Source: Fragilariopsis cylindrus CCMP1102 (Eukaryota > Bacillariophyta > Bacillariophyceae > Bacillariales > Bacillariaceae). Taken from it: 64,000 nucleotides of DNA. Numbering within the stretch: the first letter of the stretch is position 1; each line of letters opens with the position of its first letter. Under the pieces are notes generated by a model. It searched no databases. It worked only from the letters and a program-made list of their open reading frames with translations, and was not told the DNA's origin. Of this stretch, positions 34,887 through 45,613 are shown piece after piece. A program made the translations under genes and the position numbers. Location of the stretch: positions 1 to 64,000 of the forward strand of contig FMBT01000314.1 in assembly GCA_900095095.1 (NCBI GenBank). The letters are read 5' to 3'.

Positions 34887-35294
34887 GGACGGGTTGACCG
34901 TAGACTCCTCAGTCTTTCTAAGACGGGGAGGAGCGGCCCTGCAGCTTTTAATTGATAAGTTATGTATATATTGAAACTACCCAACAACAACAGCAACTAT
35001 AATGTGCATAATGGTTAAAGATTTTGGATCTTAGTGGGAACATTTTTTGGATAGGATGCATATGCTTGCAGTGTCAAAGGTATAGTGTTCTCTCTCTGTA
35101 TTTTTCTGAATCTAGGTATGCGCAGCTACTTTTTTTTCTTCAGTTAGGATGCATACGCAAGCACTGCAAAATATGCAGTGTTTTCTCTCCGTATGTTTCC
35201 GAAGCTGAAGTTTAGCTCGTGCCGTGTAGCTGTATAAAACTTGTTATATATCCCCGCCTTAAAAAAGGCAGAGGAGTCAACAGCCAACCCACCC
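34887..35294. mobile_element. Non-coding element of about 408 bp with inverted ends
   Basis: The left end (34887-34930, GGACGGGTTG, GACTCCTC, CTAAGACGGGG) and right end (35252-35294, CCCCGCCTTAAAA, GAGGAGTCAAC, CAACCCACCC) are imperfect inverted repeats of about 43 bp. Two diverged internal copies of an about 60-bp unit, each starting TTAGGATGCATA or ATAGGATGCATA, lie near 35050 and 35145. There is no open frame, so it looks like a MITE or similar. No clear target duplication is seen. Confidence 0.55.
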
Positions 35295-35525
35295 ATTAGT
35301 GCAGTGTAGCTAGTGAATTGTAGCTAGTGAAGTCTAGCTACATTACTTCAAAGTGTAGTGTAGTTTAAATTGTGTAATTTAGCTAGTTGAGTGGGTGTAG
35401 CTACAGTAGTTACAGTAGCTACAATAGCTACATTTGTAGCTACTGTAGCTTATAGTACTGTGGCTATTGTAGCAACTGTAGCTACTGTAGCTAATAGTAC
35501 TGTAGCTAGTGCGCTGCAAATTATC
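35295..35525. repeat. Dense GTAGCTAC/CTAGCTA palindrome cluster
   Basis: The palindromic octamer GTAGCTAC and relatives (TAGCTAGT, GTAGCTACTGTAGCT) recur more than ten times. The stretch 35397-35505 is roughly self-complementary: GTAGCTACAGTAG at the left faces CTGTAGCTACTGTAGC at the right, so it could fold as an imperfect hairpin. GCGCTGCA repeats follow (35511-35530). No gene is seen between here and 35972. Confidence 0.55.
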
Positions 35526-35972
35526 GCGCTGCAGAGTATCACGATGAAAATTCTGAATTTTGAATTTTGTGCAGCGCGATGAATTTTTTGAATTTTGTGC
35601 GCTGATTGACAATTTTTTCTATTTTTGTGAGTAAATCCTCTAAGTAATTATTAGTACTGGAGATTAACCAGTACATGTCTGAAAAGTATACCAGGGGCTG
35701 TTCAAATATGTATACATTTCACTGAGTACAACCAGTACTAATAAATTACAGTGCAATTAGTATGGGAAAGTACACACTGGTACTTTTGAAAAGTATTCAT
35801 ACTTGGTATACTTTCTCAGAAAAACCAGCGAATCCCGTATACTTTTACGTAAGACTGTACTGTACTCATGTACAGTACGTAATAAATTAAATGAAAGACA
35901 AAGACAAGAAGACGAAAAAGAAAAAAGAATCAACTCAACTCAACTCAAGTTTAACTCAAGAACTCAATCATC

Positions 35973-36395
35973 TTGAACATTCTACCTGTAGCAACAGGAA
36001 TAACAGCAGCAACAGCAGCAACCGCAACAAATACAAATACAAATACAAATAATGATTACCAATTGATTTATATACCAAATGATACAGATATTGTAAGTGG
36101 ACGTGTGGACGTGTGGACGTGTGGACGAATCGAGCCTATAATAATATACAAATAACCTACAACAATATATAGGAATGCATCACCAAAACGTATATGACAT
36201 GTATAGGAGTGAGTCTTATAATTGATGATTTATTAATCAAAAATTACATTTTCTTCTTCTTCTTCTCGATCTGATGATGATGATGATGAGCATCATAATA
36301 ATAATAGTGGGCATTCCTATCGATTTATTATGAAGAAAAAAAGTCCAACAAAACAACAGTGGTATATAGGAAGTCTTCCGTCTAGTAGAGCTTAT
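35973..36395 (+). pseudogene. Decayed DUF6824-type gene
   Basis: The segment aligns by eye with the intact gene at 54206-54946. YIPNDTDIVSGR matches YEPTEHDILSGR. Nucleotides 36148-36195 (AACCTACAACAATATAT.GGA) match 54339-54373. Further on, RFIMKKKSPTKQQWYI at about 36318-36370 matches RFIKKHPTKITNQWYVM. Right after SGR an expanded GTGGACGT repeat (36098-36127) replaces the expected GRG..NNH.GN stretch, and stops interrupt the frame before the last match. A heavily diverged spliced gene cannot be fully excluded. Confidence 0.6.
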
Positions 36396-38377
36396 CTGAG
36401 GTAGCTAGACACATTTACAGCATAGCATACACTACTTACTTGCTTCTAGTAAAATTAATTGTATGTACAGCTTCTAATTACTGGTAGGACTAGATTACTT
36501 GGTATGCTCTTGTATTCACTAGTCCCTTAAGCCTCCTGCCAGCTCTCACACTGTCTGCTCAACTACAGCACACAGTTTTGTGGACCTGCTACGCTACTCA
36601 CATACTCGAAAGGCAAGTGGTCCATACATAATAGGTGCACACACATACATATGGGTTGTTGTATTGACCATCCATACTAAAAAAATACTGTTTTATGATG
36701 TTACGTATGTGATTAGGCTGATGTGGTGTGCACATTGCTACTGTTTACGGAATAAATGACATCCAATTTTTAATGTTAGCACCACCGGATATGGCACCTA
36801 CTTTTGTATTATAGTAAAAGTCATACAGTACTTATATTAGTAAATTATAAGTTTCAAATAGTAATTTTTTCTGCTGTTGAAGACGAACGATGATGATTGT
36901 TTCGTATCGTATCGTTTTTTGTTCTTCCACAGTAATCCGTTGAAAAAAATCATGCTGTACAAGTAGCAAACGAAAGTATGTACTAGTTAGTAGCACAGTC
37001 TTGAATGAAATGGAACAAATAAAAGAAGATGTTTCGTTTGTATACTGTGCATACTACTTGTTATGACCACCATGAACTGAATTGAACTGCTTGATGGTAT
37101 AGTTTCATATCTTCCACTACCCTGGTGTAATATTATACCGCATGTTATGCATGTTCTTCCATTTCTTGAATGTATGTATGAAAAAATCAAACCAATACAA
37201 GACAAGACAAGACATGACAAGAAGGGTAGCAATAATTGTTGCAGAATCAACGATAGTTCGTCCTTACCAATAATATTCGAGAGGATGATGACGAATTACA
37301 TTGTATGGTGTCGATATAGTATACATAATAATATGTGTACTGTGTATGGTCTTACTTTATTTCTTCTTCTTGTATTTGATTGTCGTTAAGTAATAGTACT
37401 GTACAGTATTCGTTGACGAATTGCTATAGTGGTAGTTGTTATCTTGTCTTGTGTTGGAACGTGGAGTTGAGTTGCATTTTTGAAAACTACTCTACTGTAC
37501 TCTACTCTACTGTACTCTACTGTACTGTACTGTGCGGTACTGCATCAATTCTTCTCATCCATCATCAGTTTTTAGTACTAATATTAATATTGAATGCTGA
37601 TAGTGAAGTCGATGAAGATTAATGATGATTGAAATGAACGTAAAAGTAGGTACGTGACATCGACAGCACTCACCCCGTTACATACAATACAATACAATAC
37701 ATGACATGTTGCTATTGTTTGTTTGTTTGTTTGTTTGTTTGTTGTGGTGGTGACATGGTTTGTTGTTTATTGACGTCCGATTTATTCTGATTCTGATTCT
37801 CTAGATTCCAATTCATTTTGATTCATCATACAGTACAGCATTCAATTTGTTTTGATACAACAGCACTGACATACTGTAAGTTAGCGTAGAGCTAATAATA
37901 AAGAATTTTCTGTGTCGTGCTATATTTTGTGGTGGTCTTATACTGCATTTACAGATGATTCATTCATTCATTCCTCGTTGTTGTTGTTGTTGTTGTTGCA
38001 ATGGTCATCAACAATAATCACATTTACAGTTCATAGATTCGATGTTTGTTCTTGCTTCGTCACGATGACTTTGCTACAACTACGTTCTTCCTCCCTCTCT
38101 CTCATTCTCTCATTCTCTCCTTGATTGTCCAACATGTTCAGATTCCAACGGCAGTCGTGTCGGTACTGTTTTCTAGCTAGGTAGTAGGACAACCACCAGT
38201 AATTATACACTCTCTCTCTTTCATTGATAGAGTTCGAACTAGCTACGACTAGAGTAGACTCGACTCGACTCGACTAGACAGGAACCTTGTTTCGTCGTAG
38301 TGTCATCACGTCATTATTCATTATCGACCTCCTTGCTTATTGCTTAACAGTGTGTGTTGCACTAGTACCTCTTTCAT
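36396..38377. other. Gene-poor spacer
   Basis: No supported gene is seen. Notable simple sequence: GACAA repeats (37198-37217), CTGTACT-type runs (37488-37540), TTTG (37718-37743), TTG (37978-37998) and ACTCG (38250-38272). Confidence 0.4.
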
Positions 38378-40935
38378 GGTGCGTTACTGTACACCCCTCA
38401 AACAAAACATCATTCTTTTGAATATTCGCGCCGGGGGACCTGTCGACATTGAAAACATCTCCGCGTGGAACTATTAATTAATATAAAAACTAAATCATGC
38501 CCAAATTTTTACTAGTATTTGTTACTGTAGTTTTAGCATCAAATATATACACCTGAAAAGTCATTTTTTTTGATAAATTAAACTAGGAAGTTTACAATTG
38601 ACCTATTGGATAGAGAATTGTTATATTCCTTAAGTCTCCTGAGCCCACTGGTATCTCACAATGTAGGCTCACACCACACACAGCACACATTTTAGAGATT
38701 TTAAAATGTATGATGTGTACACCTAACAAAATATCTTATTTGAAAGTGTTGCAGAGGACAACACCTTTTGAATTGGGTGCACTAGCATTCTTATAGTATA
38801 CTGGAACATTGTAGTTGCCTCCTTCCTACCACTTTTTTGTTCCTGTGGTTGTTGAAGAAATTACAATCCGCTATTGTGGTATGCACACAAACAACAAGAT
38901 TTTCAATCAAAATGAACAACATTACAATATATCTCATTTGACAGTGTTGCAGAGGACAACACCTTCTGGATAGGGTGCACTAGCATTCTTATAGTATACT
39001 AGAACATTGTAGTTGCCTCCTACCACTTTTTTGTTTGTGTGGTTGTTGAATAAATTACAATCCGCTGTTGTGGTATGCACACAACCTACAAGATTTTCAA
39101 TCAAAATGTACAACAATACAATATATCTTATTTGAAAGTGTTGCAGAGGACAACATCTTTTGAGTTGGGTACACTAGCATTTACATGGTATTGTGTTTGC
39201 CTCCTACCATCCCTGGTGGTTCATCATTGCTTAAAAGTATCTCTGATTGGTATCATTTTTATCTCACAAAAATTCTCCAGTGGAGTTTGGTTATTGGAAT
39301 ATAACTTTGAATAATAGGATGAATAACTTCTCCTTAGGTTCTAGAACCAGTATGGTGCACCAAGATACCACCCAGTTATCCATCCTATACCCATAGGGGA
39401 TGAATCAAGGGTCATGATCCCTCATACATTCCTTATTCTTGCCTTCAGAACACAAACATTGCACTTCGGCCAACATGTCATGTCTCCATGCCCAAAAGTA
39501 CCATTCAGAAATAGGCTGCCACAACATCAAAAGAAGGGATTTAACCATGGTTTGAACACCCAGATACCTTCTATATCCATAATGATTTTTTTCGATGCGC
39601 GACTCAAAATGAAAACCATATTTTTTTTTCCTTGTCACGAGGAATTGCGCATTATTTTTTGAACTAAAAAAAAATAAGTCCCGCGTGGTCAAAAAAGTTA
39701 ACACGCCTAAAACACTAGTAAAATGAAAACCACCGGTGGTTTTCATTTTTTTTAAAACCCGTATTTGAGTTTTAAAAATCACTATGGATATATCTATATT
39801 GTCAAAATACACCTACAATGCTTGGAACAGTTGCCGTATTGGTGGTATGGTGGGATGGGGAACAATTGAATAGACATAAAATAGCCCGGAATGCACACGT
39901 TGCAAAAATATTTGAGATGCTACAGTGCCCATACCAGGTATGCTGAGTACCAGATAAAACAGCTAGGCATCAACCTAATTCATAAAGGTTTTGGACCATA
40001 ACATTGCTTTAGGTAATCATACATATATTGGGGATGTCATGGGTCAAAATCTACTGCTATTAAAACATACAATTTCTCTAAATGCCAAGTGCGCGTGTAA
40101 TCAAAGCCGTGATGCACCATCAATACAGACATAACAACCTTGAAAGATTATATGGAGCTCAACATTATTCTTATGGGTACAAGGTCCAACTATTGCTTAG
40201 GGCTATAGGGAGGTTAGGAAGGTGTCAGGGTGTGCTAAGCACCCAAAAGGGTCATTTAGGCCCCAACACACGGTTTTCCCCTTTAGCGCCCACATCAGCA
40301 TGGTCCTGCCCATAGCTCACCAAGTTTATATTCCCTTTGCTGTATATAGTCAGTCCCATGTGCTTACTTTGGGATAATTCATCTTTTTGAGCCTGTATTA
40401 GGTCACATACCCCCCCAAATGAGCCATTTTCCATGGCCTAGGCTGTATCACACCCTTTACCACCTTCCAGTGTGAAGAGCACATACCTAGCGCCCCAAAG
40501 TCCGGTCCAGGTATCCATCCTATACATATGGTAAGGTAAAGGAACTCTCCCTGACCAAAAAGAAGCATTTTCCTGGAAGTTCTACCCTGGTTTGTGTCCT
40601 GAACCAGATATCTCATAAAAAGATGATGCGTGCTGTGTGTGAGCTTACATTGTGAGATACCAGTAGGCTAACAAGACTAAGGAACATAACCATTCACCAT
40701 CCAATAGGTCAATTGTAAACTTATTAGTTAATTTTCCAAAATAAATGACTTTTTAGGTGTATATATTTGATGCTAAAATTGTTATTATATACTACACTAA
40801 CAAATACTAGTAAAAATTTGGGCATGATTTAGTTTTTATATTAATTACTAATTCCACGCGGAGGTTTATACTTTTCGCCCCGCGCAAAAATTCAAAAGAA
40901 TGATGTCTGTTTGAGGGATGTACTGTAACGACACC
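38378..40935. mobile_element. DNA transposon with about 310-bp terminal inverted repeats
   Basis: The left end (38378-38690) and right end (40627-40935) are inverted copies of each other, sharing ATCATTCTTTTGAAT, TAATATAAAAACTAAATCAT, ACCTGAAAAGTCATTTTTTT, CAATTGACCTATTGGAT and AGCACAC strings. The interior holds about 2.5 tandem copies of a 190-198-bp unit (38727-39215, each with GTGTTGCAGAGGACAACA). It also holds coding-like minus-strand stretches at 39405-39600 (YRRYLGVQTMVKSLLLMLWQ) and about 40250-40616. No complete transposase is visible, so it is probably a non-autonomous or decayed copy. CTAGTA flanks both sides a few bases outside the ends and is a weak candidate target duplication. 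Related fragments lie at 16446-16535 and 21455-21805. Confidence 0.75.
38727..39215. repeat. Tandem 190-198-bp repeat inside the transposon
   Basis: Three starts at about 38727, 38925 and 39117 share CTTATTTGAAAGTG (or close variants), GCAGAGGACAACA, GTGCACTAGCATTC and TTGCCTCCTACCA. The last copy is incomplete. Copies differ at several percent of positions. Confidence 0.7.
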
Positions 40936-43105
40936 AAAGTGGTGCTAGTATATATCTACTCTTTAGTCTGTCCTTAGTCAGTCATTTTCTAGTTACTTTT
41001 GTCTTACTGTACTACTCCTACACTTGACTTGATAATCATGCTTCGAATGAGTGACTTAGACGCGACTCACTCGACTCAAATGATACTTTGCGATTACAAT
41101 AAGTAAGACAAACAGTAAAAGTGGATGTTTTTGATAGCAGAGGTACAGTACATACAATACAAGTCGTATGCCTTGGCGCGGCGATTATTGAATACTGTAG
41201 GCTACAATGCAGCGCCATTACTTCGATTTATTAAGAATCAATATCGCACACGGATGATCTTACCGTGTAGTGCTATTACAAGACGCGACTCACTCGATTC
41301 AATTGATTCTTTGCGCTGTACAATAAGTAGGACCTAAGACAAACAGTATAAGTAGATTAAGCGCCACTACTTCGATTTATTCAACTTCTCGGATGATCTT
41401 GCCGTGCTGTTAGCACAGTACTACTACCTCGGTTTGCTAACACATACACTATGGTTCTTCGTTCAATAGTAAAAGAAAACACAATATAAAAAAATGACAG
41501 TACGTCACTACTCCGTCGTGTTCTTTTCGGAGAAAGAAAAATAAATGACAGGGCTATAAATGCCTGGGGCAATACAAAGAAGAATGAACAATTGTTATAT
41601 AAAAATATTATTACTCCTATTAATACCTGCTGGGCTATGAAAAGAAGATTCGACTTGTTCGACTTTCTACGTTCAATAAGTAAAAGAAACACAGACAATA
41701 TTTTAATTTTTCGCTGTGCTCTTTATCATTAAAAAAACATTTTTGAATATCATTAATTTTATTTTTTGAATATTATTATGCCTTACAAAGTCGATGCAAG
41801 CTTAATATTATTATTTATTTAGTACTGGCATCGGTTAATAGTTTTCAAATCACACTTCAATGCATATTTGCAAAAAGTTAATTATGAAAAGCTGTCCCTT
41901 ATTATTTATTGAACACACAAACATCATTCGGTTAGTGTTGGCCCTAATTGAATAAAATAATGTAATTGCGAACCTTTCCAATTTTTTCTTTGTTCTATAG
42001 CCAAGTACAAAGGAGCATCTAATAATATGCCTTTTGCTTATTAAAGTTAATGTTCTTTGGCATGGATTGAATTACGGTTTTTATATTTAGTGTACTACAG
42101 GCCTATTATTAAATTTTGTTCTACTTAGTAGCATACATTTTCAAGTAGGCTACCGTATCATCAAATCATAATTCCAATCCCCCTCACTTTTTTCTTAATC
42201 CGTTGGCTGTTTTACACGAACGCTTGAAAGAATACCTACCGTTGTTTGTTCACCACCTGCGACCATATTCAATCTTGAAGCACAGAATAATGACGTACCC
42301 AAAACAAACACGGAAAGAAAGCAAATCGATAATAATCATAATAATAACCCGTGCCTACAAAAAAAGGCTAACCACCTCTTTCTTTTAAAAATTTTCAAAC
42401 AAAACATCAACAACAGCAACAACGACGGAATCAAATCAAATCTAATCAGTTCATAATAATATTCATTCCACCGTTCCTTAATTGCTTGCCCCTACCCAAA
42501 ACAAACACGGAAAAGAAAGCAAATCAAAAACAATCATACAGTACTAACCCGTCGTGCCAATAATATATGCATCAGATTCATTCAGAAGACCGCACATTAT
42601 TACATTCAATTCCGCTGATACTCCTCCCTTCCAGCAAACCAAATCAAAAAACCAATCATACAAACAAACAAAACAAAACAAACAAACACGCTTTTTTTGT
42701 TGAACTGAAAGGAAAAAAATCGAGTTGAATCAATTTTCCCCCCCTTCACTCTGTCTGAGCTCTTCTTCTTCTTTTCAAGCTAGATCCCTTCGAAGAAGCT
42801 CTTTTTTAAGTCTCATCCTCTTCTTCTTTGACAGGACTGCCCCTCAAGGAATCACATCACATAACAATCATCGTCTCTCAATAAGTCTCGTCTCGTCTCT
42901 ATCTCTCAAGCTAGTCCGTCTCAATAAAATCGCTTACTCTCACTTCTCACAGCAAGCCTCTCCACGAAGTCCGCTTCTCATCACGACAATTCTTCTTCAA
43001 CCCTTCTTCTCACGAAGAGCTCTCTCCTTCAAGTCCGTCTATTTTTCAGACAATACTCAATATATACAAGATCAAGATCAACATCATTATTCACACTATA
43101 ATAAC
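40936..43105. repeat. Spacer with a 223-bp duplication, then HSF leader
   Basis: A unit starting GACGCGACTCACTCGA is duplicated at 41059 and 41282 (period 223). Both copies carry AGCGCCA(T/C)TACTTCGATTTATT and CGGATGATCTT. A second direct repeat with ACCCAAAACAAACACGGAAA lies at about 42294 and 42487. From 42725 to 43105 the frame of the HSF gene is open but has no ATG, so I treat it as 5' UTR. Confidence 0.55.
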
Positions 43106-45613
43106 ATGCCGGCTTCATTACGTTCACTAAAAGCAGCACCATCAGCAACACATATAAATTATTTTCCATCAAGACTCCATGATATGTTAGATGATGCTGA
43201 AAAAAAAGGACATTCCCATGTTATATCATGGAATACAGATGGAAAGTCATTTGTAATTAAACAATGCCATAATAATGATAGTGGTAGTGTTATGTTACCA
43301 ATACTTAAGATGTATTTTAGACAAACGAAGTACCGGAGTTTCTTACGACAACTGCAGGGGTATAATTTTTTTCGTGAAACTCGTGGTGAATATAAAGGGA
43401 AATGCTCACATTCATTATTTGTACGTGGTCGACGTTCATTATGTTTAGAAATGAAACGCAAAGGTGCTGTTAGTACTACTACTCGTACTCGCAATAAAGG
43501 TGCTAGTACTAGTACTACTACTACTACTGATGCTAGTGATAATAATGCGAATGCTGCAACACCAATAACAACAAGCAGTAACAAAAGAAGCACTACCAAT
43601 ATTACAGAAGTAGAACAACTATACGCATCAGCTGTATCAGCTTCGATTACAAACACTACCTACTCGACTACAACAGGTACTGCTGCTGCTGCTGCTAATA
43701 GTGAACAGCACCATATATCAATATTGAATATTCCTGATTCTATGGTCTCTGCTGATAGATCTGGTACTACTACTACTACTATTACTTCTTGTAATGATGT
43801 TACTGCTTCTTGTAATGGTACTGTGTTTCCATCAATGGATAATATTAGTGAACACAATAATATTGTGAGGGGTACGGATAATAATGTCCTTGGTGATAAT
43901 ATGCACAACCATGCTACTGATGTAAATAACAATAACGCAATATTTCTTACGGCTGGTGTATCACTGGCAGATAATATTGCACAATTGCAATCAAATTTCA
44001 ATGACGCGACACAATACTACGTACAACAACAACAACCATCATCACTACTCTCGTCCCAGCATCACAATAACCAAAATAATGGTGGTGGAGGTAGTGTAAT
44101 GGATGCATTACGTATTGAAATTGGTTGTACCGTATCATCATCTTCGGGTAATAGTAACAGTAACCCGAATAGCAAAAACAAACACAATTACAATAACAAT
44201 AACAGAGGAATCAACAATAACGGCGGCATCAAACGGAATTCGTTCCAAGCATTATCACACTACAATAATGTTGGTGGTGCTGTATCAGCACCGTGTCTTG
44301 CAATAAAGCGTCAACGATCTCATGATGGAAGGTATGGTAGTGGTATGATGACATCTGTACATCATCAGTCTGCTGTTGATTTTAAGAATGCATCATTTTT
44401 GTCGCGTAGAGCATCATCATCATCATCATCATCATCAATAATTCCGCAAGGAGTTTTTAAATTCAATAAAAGTGATACTACTACTACTAATACCAGTAAT
44501 CAAAATCAAGCGGAAGCAATCCTTTCTAAAGATCAACAATTAGAACAATTAGAAGAATTGTGTTTCTTACAAAATGATGGTAACAATTATGATAATAATA
44601 ATAATAATCCAAATATTTATCAATCGAATTCAAATACTAGAATAGGTTCATTAGATTTGAATGCATTATTAACAACCACAACAACAACAACAAATACACG
44701 TACTACCTGTGATCCTAACAACAACATCATCAACAACACTGATATGATATTTACTTTACCATCCGTACTTGAACCAAAACCAATTGGTCCATGTACAACA
44801 TCTTCTTCATTATTCTTCAAGAGTGATAACAATAATCCCTTTATGACGAATAATAAGAGGAATATTATAGTCCATAATAATATTGTTCCAAAACAAAAAC
44901 AAATGCAAATTCCATCATCGGTAGTAGTGTTAGCAGCAGCAGTAGCAGCAGTAGTACAACCCCCATCAGTAATAAGCGAAGAAGAAGAAGAAGTATCTGA
45001 TGATATTGATATTGATATTGCATTAGCCTATAATACTGCTGAGGATTTTCAAGACGACGACCTTAGTGAAGACATTATTAATGATAACAATGATAATGAT
45101 GATAATGATGATGATGATTGGACAAAAAGTGTACTTTTTGATAAAATTCCTACTATTCAAGATAACATTACTACTACTACTACTACTACTGCTAGTAGTA
45201 GTAATAGTCAAGTTCAGGTTCAAATTCACCAACAACAACAACAAGTACAGCAGCATCAGCCACCAATGGGTATGATGATGCGAACAGTTCTACAGCAACA
45301 CGTTTATCAACAGCAGGCTCAGCAGCAAGTTCAGCATAATCAACAACTCTTTGAACGGCAACAACAGCAACAACAACAGCAGCAACAGCAGCAACAGCAA
45401 CAACAGCAACAGCAGCACCAAGTACAAAGAGTAGCAGTTCAAAACAATAATAAACAACAACGTTTTCGTTGTGTACGATCTCATCATCAACAGCAACAAC
45501 AACCACAGCAGCAACAGCAACAACAACAACAACATCAACAACAATTACTATGTCAGCAAGAACTTCAGTGTCGTGCTCATAATAGTATGAATGTCCATCA
45601 TCACAGTAGATGA
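43106..45613 (+). CDS. Heat shock transcription factor (HSF-type DNA-binding)
   Basis: Single exon, 835 residues. The frame is open from 42725, but the first ATG is at 43106 and lies just before the domain. Residues of about 14-118 form an HSF DNA-binding domain: FPSRLHDMLDDAEKKG, ISWNTDGKSFVI, then YFRQTKYRSFLRQLQGYNFF, RETRGEYKGKCSHSLFVRGR. The RSFLRQLQGYNF stretch is the DNA-recognition helix. HSF proteins are greatly expanded in diatoms and act in the nucleus. The rest is disordered: Thr/Asn/Ser-rich, with acidic patches near residues 640-680 and a long polyQ tract near 750-775. I see no classical heptad trimerisation region. The Gln-rich end may serve as an activation region. Confidence 0.9.
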   Translation: MPASLRSLKAAPSATHINYFPSRLHDMLDDAEKKGHSHVISWNTDGKSFVIKQCHNNDSGSVMLPILKMYFRQTKYRSFLRQLQGYNFFRETRGEYKGKCSHSLFVRGRRSLCLEMKRKGAVSTTTRTRNKGASTSTTTTTDASDNNANAATPITTSSNKRSTTNITEVEQLYASAVSASITNTTYSTTTGTAAAAANSEQHHISILNIPDSMVSADRSGTTTTTITSCNDVTASCNGTVFPSMDNISEHNNIVRGTDNNVLGDNMHNHATDVNNNNAIFLTAGVSLADNIAQLQSNFNDATQYYVQQQQPSSLLSSQHHNNQNNGGGGSVMDALRIEIGCTVSSSSGNSNSNPNSKNKHNYNNNNRGINNNGGIKRNSFQALSHYNNVGGAVSAPCLAIKRQRSHDGRYGSGMMTSVHHQSAVDFKNASFLSRRASSSSSSSSIIPQGVFKFNKSDTTTTNTSNQNQAEAILSKDQQLEQLEELCFLQNDGNNYDNNNNNPNIYQSNSNTRIGSLDLNALLTTTTTTTNTRTTCDPNNNIINNTDMIFTLPSVLEPKPIGPCTTSSSLFFKSDNNNPFMTNNKRNIIVHNNIVPKQKQMQIPSSVVVLAAAVAAVVQPPSVISEEEEEVSDDIDIDIALAYNTAEDFQDDDLSEDIINDNNDNDDNDDDDWTKSVLFDKIPTIQDNITTTTTTTASSSNSQVQVQIHQQQQQVQQHQPPMGMMMRTVLQQHVYQQQAQQQVQHNQQLFERQQQQQQQQQQQQQQQQQQQHQVQRVAVQNNNKQQRFRCVRSHHQQQQQPQQQQQQQQQHQQQLLCQQELQCRAHNSMNVHHHSR

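Noticed and set aside
42725-43105. N-terminal extension of the HSF protein
   Set aside because: The frame is open but has no ATG before 43106, and the stretch is pyrimidine-rich and leader-like.
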